Source of the DNA: Blasia pusilla
Taxonomy: Eukaryota > Marchantiophyta > Marchantiopsida > Blasiales
Reading direction: 5' to 3'
Assembly (NCBI GenBank): GCA_050084515.1
Contig: CM114274.1
Span: forward strand, 36,208,001-36,272,000
Length of the DNA: 64,000 nucleotides
Position numbers and translations under genes: made by a program. This document shows positions 1-10,007 of this stretch, piece after piece (the first letter of the stretch is position 1; the number at the start of each line of letters is the position of its first letter). The notes under the pieces were generated by a model that was not told the origin of the DNA, ran no database searches, and saw only the letters and a list, made by a program, of their open reading frames with translations.

Positions 1-287
1 CACGGATCCGTAAGCCACTCCAATTGTGGCCACGGTGACTCGTGCCACCTGCAAGAGTGCGCAACCATTGTCAACAACTAGCTCTCCCAGTGTCCAATCG
101 GAACGAACCCCAGATCATCTCCACCAACACTTACGCCTTCAAAAGCTCGTAACACAGACAGCGACATGCGGGCAACAGATCGCACAGCACATCGACATGA
201 AATACCAAAAGAAAAACACGAAGAGAAAAAGAAAATACTTACAAGAGCCAAAGTACTCGTCCCAGAATACGGGCCTGCACCCGCCAT
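1..287 (-). CDS. Mitochondrial ATP synthase subunit e-like (ATP synthase E chain), 5' part only
   Basis: Exon 1 runs from the ATG at 287 down to 243 (15 codons, reading M-A-G-A-G-P-Y-S-G-T-S-T-L-A-L). It is followed by a clean donor (CTT|GTAAGT). A matching acceptor (TTGCAG) lies just above 48. Exon 2 continues in phase 0 from 48 to the window edge, reading V-A-R-V-T-V-A-T-I-G-V-A-Y-G-S-V. The joined P-Y-S-G-T-S-T-L-A-L-V-A-R core followed by a G-x-x-Y-G hydrophobic helix is the hallmark of the short plant subunit e family (PF05680 type), a single-pass inner-membrane protein of the F1Fo ATP synthase involved in dimerisation. About 31 residues are visible and the rest of the gene is outside the window. 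The intron is 194 bp (49-242). The upstream pyrimidine/purine-biased stretch 288-560 is probably 5' UTR and promoter. Several longer open frames over the same bases are ignored because only this one explains both exons and both splice sites. Confidence 0.85.
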
Positions 288-520
288 CTCTGCGCCTCGA
301 ATCGTTTCGCAAGGCTCGTTCTTCTCCTCTGCAGCGTGCGATCTGTAACCCAAAGCTCGCACCGTATCTAGGGCAGGCAAAGGATGCGACCCTTTCACCG
401 ACCACTCGCTTCTCTGTTTCGCCTCCACTTTCCCTCTCCTCTCTTCGTCTTCGCCTCCCCTCCCTCGCGCATACATCTGCGTGGACCCGAAGACTCACGG
501 AGGCAGGTCTCCAAAGCTTC

Positions 521-548
521 ACGGACGGACGGACGGACGGACGGACGG
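521..548. repeat. (ACGG)7 tetranucleotide microsatellite
   Basis: Seven consecutive ACGG units lie 234 bp upstream of the ATP synthase e-type start codon, at the probable promoter/5' UTR edge. A shorter inverted pair of ACGTCCGT and ACGGACGT elements follows at 551-590. Confidence 0.95.
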
Positions 549-810
549 CCACGTCCGTCACATCTCTTCTGTTCGAGTCAACGGACGTGGGATTTTAATT
601 AAGAGAGATTTTATTTTATTATAGAAAGAAATTTATTTCAAATTTTGAAAATAAGTAATGTTTGGTGCTTCTTATTTTTCTTAGGTACATTCAAAGGGAG
701 GGTTGTGAGCCTTTGAGCAACTCCTGATTGTCGATGGGAATTCTCTTGAGCAGAAAACATACTTCCATCATGGTCGGACGCTGACGAAGGAAGATGAGGA
801 CTAATGATGT

Positions 811-1285
811 CGTGCACTTATTCCTATCCAACGTCATTCTTTAATCTTACGGAAGCGTAGTGCAGTAGGACACATTCTCCCTGCCGATCTACATCCAAAC
901 GCACTCTCGTTAGTCTAGTCTGGGTCAATCGGTCTTCCAACCCACTGAGTTCTCAACCCTTCACCTCATCAAGCTCAACCCTCCTTATTCCTAACTTCCC
1001 TACACGTGTAAGTCTGTCACGACTTGGGACACACTTTCAGGTTAATCCACACACCTATAACGGCATTCGTACGCCTAGTAGTCCCAATATTCCAATGAAC
1101 CTCGCATGATCCCCAAACCGATACCCAACTAAATAAGTCACAGGTTGGAATCCAATAGGGACCTCCGAAATCCACGCTATTGGACTTGGTTTGGGTTTCG
1201 AATCCCGATTTCAAACTCCCGATCCATTCTGTGCCCTTGAGTCACCCCGCGGTGCCCCAAAGTGGGATACGAGTTAGTGGGGACG
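811..1285 (+). repeat. Dispersed repeat A, copy 1 (5' portion)
   Basis: About 475 bp aligns by eye with 42873-43330 (same strand) and with the inverse strand of 63750-64000. Shared landmarks in order are a TTAGTCTAGTCTG block, a CTCATCAAGCTCAACC block, a GACTTGGGACA block and a GTCACCCCGCGG block. No long conserved reading frame spans it. It could be an LTR or the untranslated part of a retroelement, but the boundaries are not defined. Copy 1 ends where copies 2 and 3 continue for another 300 bp. Confidence 0.75.
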
Positions 1286-1289
1286 TACG

Positions 1290-2240
1290 GATCCTACATG
1301 GCAGGTCGTGCAAGCCCAAGTGGTGGCACAAGGGAGATTGCTACCAAGAGCGGCGGCGGCGGTGAAGAAGACCCATATTTATAGTCGACTTTACGATGGA
1401 CATCGATTCGTCCAGCTAGCCATAAAGATGTAGGGGGCTATAGGGAAGAGGTTTGAGTTGTTCCATACGGATTGCGCTTATCATCTCCAGTTGAGAAATG
1501 CATTGTCCTTAGCTATTGCAATTCTTTATTGTAGACAAAAACTTTGGATGACAAAGCTAATTGTTTTGACATCTCACAATGTATTCACTGGACCGTACAA
1601 ACCGGGTCAATGGTCGTCAAGAAGGAAATAATGAACCTCAATAAAAACGTATGATGGAAAACCCATCAGAAATACAAAAGAGGGGGACTCAACAAGTCAA
1701 GTACTCGGAGGCCACAGTCGGCCTTGAAAAAGAAGAACGGGGCATCCCCCCTTGTTGACTAAACTCACCAACATCAAAAATAATATCAGCAACACCTAGA
1801 TAAATATGACTACTTCTAAGTGGGCCTCTAGCGCCAACGTCTCCCTTAGCCTGACCCCGCCCCAAAAGCCAATTAGCCTTGGCACATTGCAACAATCGAC
1901 TTTGGATGTTTTTTATATCGTTTTGTACTTTGAATCCAATAGGAAAGAAAAAAATTTATTATGTTTTTAATTTTTTGAGTCATGTCAGGGTTCTATCTAT
2001 GATGATAATGATTTACATGTATTTTCATCTCCTCCCATCCACTCGAAGGCCATAAAGAGTCATCGTGCAAGCTTTAATTGCACCACAAGACTTGGTCTCT
2101 TAATGGTGTAGGGCTCTAGTTGTCCGGACAAAAGCATAGCATGACGATCAGTGAGAGAAGGAATAAGAGATAAATGGACAACAAGCTAGGGTTGATTGGG
2201 TAGGCAATAGTAGGGCTTCATACGTAGTGGTATGACGCCA
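1290..2240. other. No gene recognised
   Basis: AT-leaning intergenic DNA with only short incidental reading frames. A GGC run near 1350 and a few short poly-A/T tracts are the only visible structure. Confidence 0.5.
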
Positions 2241-2419
2241 TTGAGTGGAAGTCACTCTAGAGTGAGCAAAATTTTGGTGCCTTTTCTAAAGTTCACAAAA
2301 AATTTCTTTTGGTGGAGCATCGAGACAAAGGCTCGTTGTTTGGTTCAAGCTTTGTGTGGTTTTTTGGTGGTATTTGGGCACTGCATTTTGGCACTTTTTT
2401 TTATCTTATCCTTGTCATG

Positions 2420-3146
2420 GGCATACGCATCGCTACACAACCCACAATGATGGTCACATCTACACACCACACAACACAAATCTTCCCAACACACAGGTCA
2501 ATCGAACCAATAAACAAACAAAAGCATACATATACTTTGAGAACCCACAAAAAAACTAGAGTAAAAATGGCTCACCCGGCCTAAAACTCCACTCTTGAAT
2601 CTACATCAGCATATCGAGCCACATCCACCCTCTACTATGAAGGAATCTAGATGCTAATTCACACACATACATACATATGCAAGAGAGGTGCTCCTAAGAC
2701 TCAACATGAGAAAGATGGCTTGAGAAAGCCATCTCTCTCACTCTTATAACCTTGGGAAAAGCCAAAAGGATCTTCCCCCAAAAATAGCCCTCCCAACATT
2801 AACCTACATGCATTGTGGTTATTGGATGACCGTTGACTCGGTCAACATGTCACCCGATGGAAAAATAAATAAAAGGGAAATCGCCATAAAAACATTCCCA
2901 ACACAACAGACTTGTCACCAACCTCATCTAACATCTCGGGATGAAGTTACACTCACGATAGTCCGATGAATCTCTATGCTATCATCACGATAGATCTCTA
3001 CCAATCGACTACTAAGACGTGATAGATGTCATACGATACGACGCTGGTCACATTTACACACCACACAACATCAATCTTCCCAAAACATTGGTCAATCCAT
3101 TCATGATCCAAACAAACTCACACATATACATCAAGACCCCACAATC
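2420..3146 (-). repeat. LTR-like remnant of gypsy family G (copy G1, 3' side)
   Basis: Read on the minus strand, 2420-2640 matches the plus-strand block 11690-11930: a GATGTAGATT block, a GAGTGGAGTTTTAGGC block, then GGGAAGAT followed by GTTGTGTGG and GTGACC. A second copy of the GTGTGGTGTG/GGAAGAT stretch lies at 3045-3100, about 600 bp away, so this block is internally duplicated. At the upstream edge (minus strand) lies a purine tract, GGGGGGCGA, ending near 3146. The same tract precedes the LTR of copy G2 at 10892-10907. Confidence 0.65.
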
Positions 3147-3157
3147 GCCCCCCTAGT
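3144..3157 (-). promoter_or_regulatory. Polypurine tract of gypsy copy G1
   Basis: On the minus strand the sequence reads CTAGGGGGGCGATTG. It has the same GGGGGGCGA|TTG junction and the same preceding TTAGAGGGACC landmark as the tract at 10892-10907. A conserved polypurine tract directly before an LTR is the plus-strand primer site of LTR retrotransposons. Confidence 0.55.
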
Positions 3158-3159
3158 TG

Positions 3160-3990
3160 GCATTTGGGTCCCTCTAACTCTTGATAGCATATATATATAT
3201 GCTCGACATGATCTACTATCCTTTACATATTTAGCACCATCGGTGCCGCCATCCTTGTAGCCCTGCAACACTACAGCAACCCGCCATGATGATCCCTCCA
3301 AAGAGATCAAACACTCTCATATCCTCCCCCAAATTTTGCTACACAACACGTGTGGTACCCAAAGAAAGGAAATCTCCACCTCAAGAGCACGATTATCGCC
3401 TGACTCTATATGCTCCAAGATGCAGGCATGGCCCCATGCCTACCTTACGAGCTCATATGCACTCCATGCAACTCAACGCTCATCCCTAACAACGATAAAG
3501 AAGCTCTACACCATGGGAAGAGACACACACCGTGGCATATCTCTTTGTGGTACTATTTGCTACGAGAATTTCCTCTGCATGTGTGCTCCTCTCCCTGAAC
3601 ACTCTTGATCAGCTAATATCACCTATGAATGTTGCTAACACGGTCATCGTATCCTCACCTGGTTGACCACCACTACCCCCTGCAAAGAGCACTGGTAGAT
3701 GGCTCACCCGTCCATTAGCAGATCGCCACCCTAGTCGATAAGAACCCATCTCCTCCCAAAAATCCAGAATCAAACAAGGAAATACAAGACCGCATTCCCT
3801 ACCAACACATCATTCGACTCTACTGGTGCCTTAATCGTCCGAGTGCACACCATCGCATTATGTGACTCATAATATGGTTGAAGTTTAACCACCAACTCTT
3901 GTCAAGTTATGTACTATGTGCGTGATACGCCCCCAATAGAAGTATGTATCTGAAAAGAACAATGCTCAATGTCTCCTTTCCGTAACCCTA
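3160..3990. other. Decayed interior of G1, no reading frame recognised
   Basis: Only about 850 bp separates the G1 polypurine tract from its protease. An intact gypsy element would have reverse transcriptase, RNase H and integrase here, so most of pol is missing. On the minus strand 3700-3990 still resembles the region downstream of the protease in copy G4, but with several stops. The short open frames on the plus strand look incidental. Confidence 0.4.
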
Positions 3991-5720
3991 ACGCCAAAAT
4001 GTCGCCTTCCCTAACATCAAGGGATGCGCTCCCAAATCAAGTAGAATGTGTTGCGGGTGGTACACTATACCTATAGGTCTAACCAAGCGAAACTCTCCAG
4101 CTCAGTTATCCAACAACACCACACTTGGTGTGATGATGAATCGCTCTATTGTTGGCCTAGTTGGCATATCTACCAACTTCGAGGTCGCAAGATGCCATGA
4201 TTGAGGGGAGAATATCCCAAGCACCTGCTCCGAGGAAGGGTCTACCACCTCCTCAACTACCTCTAAACAAGAGGCAGTCATATCTCCGCTCTCACACAAC
4301 ATGGCCGCCAACCGGAACATCTCTGCTGGTCCAACTCCCAAAATCGCTAACTCCATGGCAGAAAACAATGGAGCCTGGCTCACCCTAGTGGCCACCTCCA
4401 ATAACGTTTACAACATTGTGGTGGTGGAACTCTTCCATCACGATCATCCACTACTCGATCTCCACTGACTCTCTCGTCCCCCAATCCTCTACCAACCTCT
4501 TGCCATACCTCTCGGTGGAGATCAAAACACTTATCCCCAGTGTGACTATATTGATGACAATGATTAGACTGCAATTGTGGTGGGGCCATCCTAGGTGGCT
4601 TCTAAGAAATCGAAGGTGCCCTCAGCCCTCTACCATGCTGTGGGCAATCCCTCTGCCTAGGTGGCCCACCAAACGTCCAAAAAGCCCACCTTGGTCACTA
4701 CTAGGTAACATATGTTGGTATAGGCCGTTGCCTCATCGACTCATGATACCAGCCATGCTCTCTGGATCCATCGGTCTGATCCTATGGTACAGTTATATGT
4801 TGGAGCACATGTGGGTCTACTCCTACTTGTAAATCCGTTGAATCCCGTGAAAATCCCGCGGTCACCATCCGCTCCTCACTCATGTTAAGCTCTATCCGCT
4901 TAGACAATTCGATACCACCTTCCATGTGGGCTTCACCGTATGAAGCAACATTGCATCCCTAATTCTCCTTTGTAGCTTCAAGTCCAACATCCCATACCAA
5001 TATTGTACTGACTACGCCTCAATCACCCCAAATGTCCCAATGATCAATCTCCGCATGCCTATGAACGCCTCCCTTAGTCTCTCACCTGATCTCCGCTGAA
5101 AATCCTATAGACTCTTCAACTTGTCGGTCTGCACACCTCGGTAGCTTCTCCCTCACTGTCAGAAGAACGTCACTGTAGGATTGAAACTCGATGCTCCTCT
5201 ACCATGAGAGGTGTGTGCCATCTAACCACTCTCACAACCATCCTCTCCATCTAGTCCATGGATTGATGGTGTAGGTCTCTCCACCCTCACTATCCTATCA
5301 TACGCCTTGTGGCCAATAGTACACACATATTCTAGAGCCCAATATAGACTCAAGGCATTAATCTCTACTGAGTATAAAGATCGGAACTCCATTTAATCAT
5401 CCATCGGAGGACCCTCTAAATGTTGGAACAGACCCTCCATACCATGAAAGGGTTGAACCGCGTAGGGCCTAGGATCTCATGGAATTCGTACTGTGTGTCA
5501 AACAATGAGATGAAATCATCAAGGTCTATAGTTCCTATCGCACGCAAGAAACAACGCATGCCCCAATGGCTCAGGTTGTCCATCTCTCTCCACATATCAT
5601 CTCCACATTCCGTCACCAAACCCATTGTCTAGTGATGACAATCCAGCCACAGATGGGAGTCGAGGTGGTTCTTCACTCGAAACCCCTTGAGACTGTCAAT
5701 CGACCATTCCATGACAACCC
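3990..5720 (-). pseudogene. Gypsy family G, copy G1: gag and protease remnant
   Basis: Read on the minus strand from 5720. A leader is shared with copy G2. Then comes a gag start containing the G-T-I-x-L-D-D-F-I block near 5540, a C-terminal gag block near 5000, and a degenerate zinc knuckle ending H-T-G-D-K-C near 4530. A frame at 4401-4102 ends V-V-L-L-D-N. The retropepsin site at about 4040 reads L-L-D-L-G-A-H-P, where copy G2 has L-L-D-S-G-A-H-P, so the catalytic Ser position is changed. Frames are broken by several frameshifts and stops. Order and content match copies G2 and G4. It is not functional. Confidence 0.75.
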
Positions 5721-5774
5721 CACTATGTGAGGTGCATATAGATTTCCAAATTGGGTGGGGTGTATGCCTTAATG

Positions 5775-5995
5775 GCCCAAAATTATGTTACTAAGGGAGA
5801 GTGATTTCTTATTTGCAAACATTTATATGTTTTGACTAATGGCAATTAGGCAGTAAGAAAATGTTTCACATGTTACGGGCAATGGGAAAATATTTGAATT
5901 TGTGTAGAGCTTCATTAATCCCTTCCTTTCCCGGGTTATACACACGCTTTGAAACACTTTTTTATTTCTCGTGAATAGCACAAGCACCTTACTAG
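5775..5995 (+). mobile_element. Short non-autonomous Helitron-like element, copy 1
   Basis: The element matches, in inverse orientation, the copies at 29.3 kb and 57.8 kb. It shares a GGGAGAGT start region, TTTGCAAAC, the AAATGTTTCACATGTTACGGGCAA type block, a TTATTTC block and the end CACCTTACTAG|T. A short, now imperfect, CTCGTG...CACAAG stem lies just before the 3' end. CTAG followed by host T, with a hairpin about 10 bp inside, is the Helitron 3' signature. The 5' TC end is not clear in this copy. There are no terminal inverted repeats. Confidence 0.6.
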
Positions 5996-6356
5996 TCTAT
6001 ATTGTGACCCACCATGATACAAACTCCTTTCCCGAGTCGACCAATAGAATCCCTAGTCATTGATTTAAAATGATATTCAAGATTAATTCAAATGTAAGGG
6101 TAAATAAACTTATATTAGTACTATAATATTTTACATGCCTCTCGTGAGTCATAAAGAAGAGCCTCTACAAGTACCGTTTGTTTTAAATGCTTATTATGGG
6201 CGGTTCCACATGGTCAAATTTGGTTCTGGATGGGTAGAGCATCCAACTATTTTTTCTTGCTAAATTTCATCGTCCGATATGATCACCCTACTCTCCCGTA
6301 GAGCTACAGATGAACTCTTCTCTAGGATGAATTGTCGATTATTGTTTCTTTTTACC

Positions 6357-6600
6357 ATGGTTTTGACAGTAAGCCCCGTGCTTGATCACCATTCAGACGA
6401 GGGATTGGTCTACTTCAATGGTGCATCTTCCGTAGCCTCCCTTTGGGCAATCGATTCAGATTTTGTTCATTGAGCATGGTTCTAACTTGCGGTGTCGTGC
6501 TTGATTACCATTTGGACAAGAGATTGGTCAACTTGAATGGTTCATTGAGCATGGTTCTGAGCGGCGATCCCATGCTTGATCACCATTTGGATAGCAGTAG
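6357..6600 (+). repeat. Three-unit tandem repeat, about 75 bp
   Basis: Units start ATGGTT at 6357, 6476 and 6551 and share CATGCTTGAT or CGTGCTTGAT, CACCATT and GATTGGTC. Units 2 and 3 are 75 bp apart. Unit 1 carries an extra 44 bp. Short reading frames here simply translate the repeat (L-D-H-H-x-D blocks). Confidence 0.75.
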
Positions 6601-6655
6601 GTTGATTAGCGAGAGTATTCAGGTTATCCATTCGAGTCCCTTTTCTCAAACTTGT

Positions 6656-6985
6656 CCTATGCTAGTAGTAACCCCGTACTGACACACCCGGCCTCACGCA
6701 TACTCAACACTCGAGCTCAGCCTAAGCCTCCCAACTATCTCACCTAATCACAAGAGTCTGGGTTGGGTAGTAGGAGGTGCTATATATATGGGTTCAATTA
6801 TGGTGATGAGTGTAGATTTCTTTCATGTTTAGCATGTTTGTGTAGCGGTTGTTGAGTAGGGGTCGAGTGTATGACCTGAGCGTATGTTGGTGATTAGGTG
6901 AGATAGTCGGGAGGCTTAGGGTGAGCTCGAGTGTTGAGTGTGCGTGAGGCCGGGTGTGTCATTACGGGCTTACCACTAGCATAGG
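6656..6985. repeat. Large inverted repeat (foldback), 96-bp arms
   Basis: The arms are 6656-6751 and the reverse complement of 6890-6985. They match at roughly nine positions in ten over 96 bp (shared GACACACCCGGCCTCACGCA, CTCAACACTCGAGCTCA, TATCTCACCTAATCAC). The loop is 138 bp and contains a TATATATAT tract. No reading frame spans it. It may be a foldback transposon or MITE-like element, or the result of an inverted insertion. It lies between the two head-to-head gypsy copies G1 and G2. Confidence 0.85.
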
Positions 6986-7084
6986 TGAGCTAGTAAGGAG
7001 CGCGGGAGACTCTTGGTGAGTCTGAGTGTTTGAGCGGGTGAGATAGGGTGATCATCACGACGTTCTTTCAAGGTTAGGAAGAAC

Positions 7085-9110
7085 GGGGTAGTTTGAGCAA
7101 TAGTGGTGGTGTGACATGGAGTGGGGCATAATCTCAAGGGATTTTGAGTGAGGAGCCACCTTGAATTCCATGCGAAGCTGGATTGTCATCACTAGACAGC
7201 CGGTCTCATGACAAGATCGCACACGGAGGCAATGTCACTTGGCAGGATATGGACGACATGAGCCATCGGGGCATACGTCATTTCTCGGGTGCAATGGGCA
7301 CCATCAACCAAGATGACTTCATCCAATATTTTGACACGTGGTGCGACCTCCACGAGATATGGACCCTGACATGGTCCAACCCCTTTCATGGCATGGAAGG
7401 GGTTGTTCCAACACTTGGAGGGTCCTCCGATGGATGATTACATGGAATTCTGATTGTTGTATCCAGTAGAGATTGATGCCTAGAGGATGTATTAGGCTCT
7501 AGTGTATGTATCCACTAGTGGTCGCAAGGCACATGATGGGATCTTGAGAGGAGAGAGACTTACATCATCAGTCGAGAGTCTAGATGTAGAGGAGAGAAGT
7601 GATACAGGCGATGTGGCCGAGACCTCTGGTGGTAGAGGGTCAGCCAAGTTCTATCCCACAGTAGAGTTTTTGTGAAAATTAGGGAAGAGCTATTAAGGCG
7701 TACGCATCGACAATTAAGCTTTAGAGTCTACATGATTTTCACTGACGATCGGGTGAGAGTATGAGAGAGGCATTCAAATGAATGAGGAGGTTGATCATTG
7801 CTACTTACGAAGTAACTGAGGTGTTGTCAGTCTAGTATTGGTACGGGATTCTAGACCGAGAACTACGGAGGAGAGTCCTAGATGCGATGCTGATTCACAC
7901 AATGAAGCCTACATTGAAGGTGGTCTTTGAGTTATTTGAGTGTATTGAGCTCAACATGAGTGAGCAGTAGGTAGTGACCACTGGATTTTCTTGAGAGTCG
8001 ATGGGTTCACGATCGAAAATTACCCCACACGTGCCACAATGAGCACTATTACCACAAGAGCAGGCTAATGTGTCTTGAGAGTAGGGCGGGTATTGTGATC
8101 TTGTGAGTCAACAACCCGTATCCACGTACGTTGCCCAATACGGACCGATGATATCTTGTTGGACGTGTGGTGGGCTTGATAGGTTGAGAGATTGCCCACA
8201 ACATGGGAGAGGACAACGATCACCTTTGATTGCTCAAGAGACACAGAGGATAGCCCCACCATAGTATCACTGTGACTATTGCTATAGATATGGTCACATT
8301 AGGGATAAATGTTTGGACCAGTTGGCTGCCACGTTGTGTGAGTGTGGAGAGTTGACTGCCTCTCGATCAGAGGTAGTTGAGGACATGGTGGACTTACTTA
8401 CGGAGTAGGTGCTTGGGATGTCCTCCACTGAGACATGTCATACGGCGACGAGAAAGTTGGTAGATATGCTTGCTTCATTGACCATAGAGGGAGCAGTAGT
8501 GATACTTGGCGTAGTGGTACTGGATAACCAAGCTCAAGTATTTTGCTTGGTTAGTCCAATGGGGACAGTGTACCACCTGCAATGCGTCCTACTTGATTCG
8601 GGAGCGCACCCTCCTTGAGCGCATCCATAACGAGAGTTGGATCACGCGTCCATCGTCCACGACTATGGTCGACAAACTTGATACCATCAAAGATACTGAG
8701 TCGAGCATACTATGGAGTCTTTGGAGCACTATAACTCACATTGAATGCTATTTTGGGCTCATGGCGTCGATCTATGGTGGTGACGCGGGATGATAGACCA
8801 CTATTGGCGATGTCCAATAGGATAGCAGAGTTGAGGGTAGCCTTACTTACGTTGATGAGCTTCCCATCATCCAATGCCTTTTGCCAGAGAGGGTCAGGCA
8901 TGATTTGGGATGAGGTAACCCAAGCATTGGAGGAGCCTGCAGCAGATGAGCGCGACCGCGCCATGGGGTTCGCTACGGGTACTACGGCGGTGCCAGGTAT
9001 GATCGAGGCCTCACGGAGACAGGTATTGGAGCAGGAAATGGACCTCAATTGTCTCACATGGATTGTCAATCTTGGTATGGCTAAGTAGAGACGGATGCGA
9101 GTGTTATCCA
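7085..9110 (+). pseudogene. Gypsy family G, copy G2: gag and protease remnant
   Basis: The leader at 7105-7190 matches the minus-strand leader of G1. The gag start at 7183-7437 contains G-T-I-N-Q-D-D-F. A gag block at about 7840-7970 reads I-L-D-R-E-L-R-R-R-V, with T-L-K-x-V-F-E-L further on. A zinc-knuckle remnant lies near 8280 (Y-G-H-I-R-D-K-C). A C-E-C-G...S-E-V-V-E-D linker at 8335-8400 has counterparts in G1 and G4. The retropepsin active site is intact at about 8590 (L-L-D-S-G-A-H-P). Stops and frameshifts separate these blocks. The frame at 8741-9088 is not recognised and may be decayed pol. No reverse-transcriptase motif (Y-x-D-D) was found. Confidence 0.75.
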
Positions 9111-9269
9111 TGTCGTAACGTCCACGAGTTGGAGCACCACCTATTGGGTCTGTACAAGCATTGGCTGTGGGCGGGACGAGGAGAGATAGGCATCCATGGA
9201 CTTCCTAGACATCATTCGCATTGAAAATTGAGTTACATTCAAGCTCATCAAACACCTGAATTGCTACAT

Positions 9270-9530
9270 TTGGTACTCACACAAAGTAGGGAAGCTTAAT
9301 CTTGGTTAGTCCGTTAAGCGCGATTATCTTCACTATGGTTAGTTAATCATAGTTAGTCTAACTCGAGACTAGGGTTAAGGTTAGGGTTAGGGTTATTTTT
9401 ACATATCCTATATAATTGAGAAGGGGGCCAGCCTCCACTCATTCTCTCATTGCAAATTTTGTTCTCCATGGTGGTGTGTGAGTGTGAGAGTCGTTTCCTA
9501 CCAATCATGCTTGTTTACCAATTTTCCACA
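9270..9530 (+). mobile_element. Ty1/copia-type LTR fragment
   Basis: The segment ends CCACA directly before a tRNA-Met-type primer-binding site. It has a TATA-like CCTATATAAT at about 9407-9416 followed by a plausible transcript start. A short telomere-like run, (TTAGGG) about three units, lies at 9375-9397. The 5' edge of the LTR is uncertain because no second LTR is present. Downstream to about 9990 is leader-like sequence with no recognisable copia gag. Confidence 0.65.
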
Positions 9531-9542
9531 TGGTATCAGAGC
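9531..9542 (+). promoter_or_regulatory. Retrotransposon primer-binding site (initiator tRNA-Met)
   Basis: TGGTATCAGAGC is the standard primer-binding site of plant Ty1/copia elements, complementary to the 3' end of initiator tRNA-Met. It immediately follows an LTR end in CA. Confidence 0.85.
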
Positions 9543-10007
9543 GATAAGAGAACATTTCTTGAAATTCTTGATGTTTGAGGAGAGAAGAGAGGTAAGAGAA
9601 GGCACAATTTCACTTTGGGAAAAGGAAATTTTTTTCAAAGCTCAAAGGATGCAGATTTCAGGTGGAGCTCTAACGGTGAAAAAACTTTGGAGGCATTTTT
9701 TAGGGCTTTCCCGGTCAATTTAGCCATTTGGGTCCGCGCTAGTTAGAATATGCCAAAGGCTTATTCTATCCATCCTTTAGAGCTTGTCTAGAGCTTTCTG
9801 ATGCATCCAAAATTGCTCGATTTTGACACTTTAATCTTGTTCAGTAGCAATTTCAATGTAGGAAAGTACAATTTGTGAAGAACAGTTGTGCAGTTTGCTC
9901 TCTACATGCCAATTTTTACTAGTTCTTTCATACAATTGAATTTTTAAGTCGACTTTTGTGTAGGAGTGGTGTATGCCACAATTGGAGCAATGGAGTGCTT
10001 AAATTAG

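Noticed and set aside
3286-3608. Overlapping plus-strand frames with Cys/His-rich peptides
   Set aside because: They lie in the decayed interior of a minus-strand gypsy copy, the Cys/His spacing fits no zinc finger, and three frames are open at once.
9375-9397. TTAGGG run as an interstitial telomere
   Set aside because: Only about three units, inside a copia LTR; too short to claim a telomere relic.
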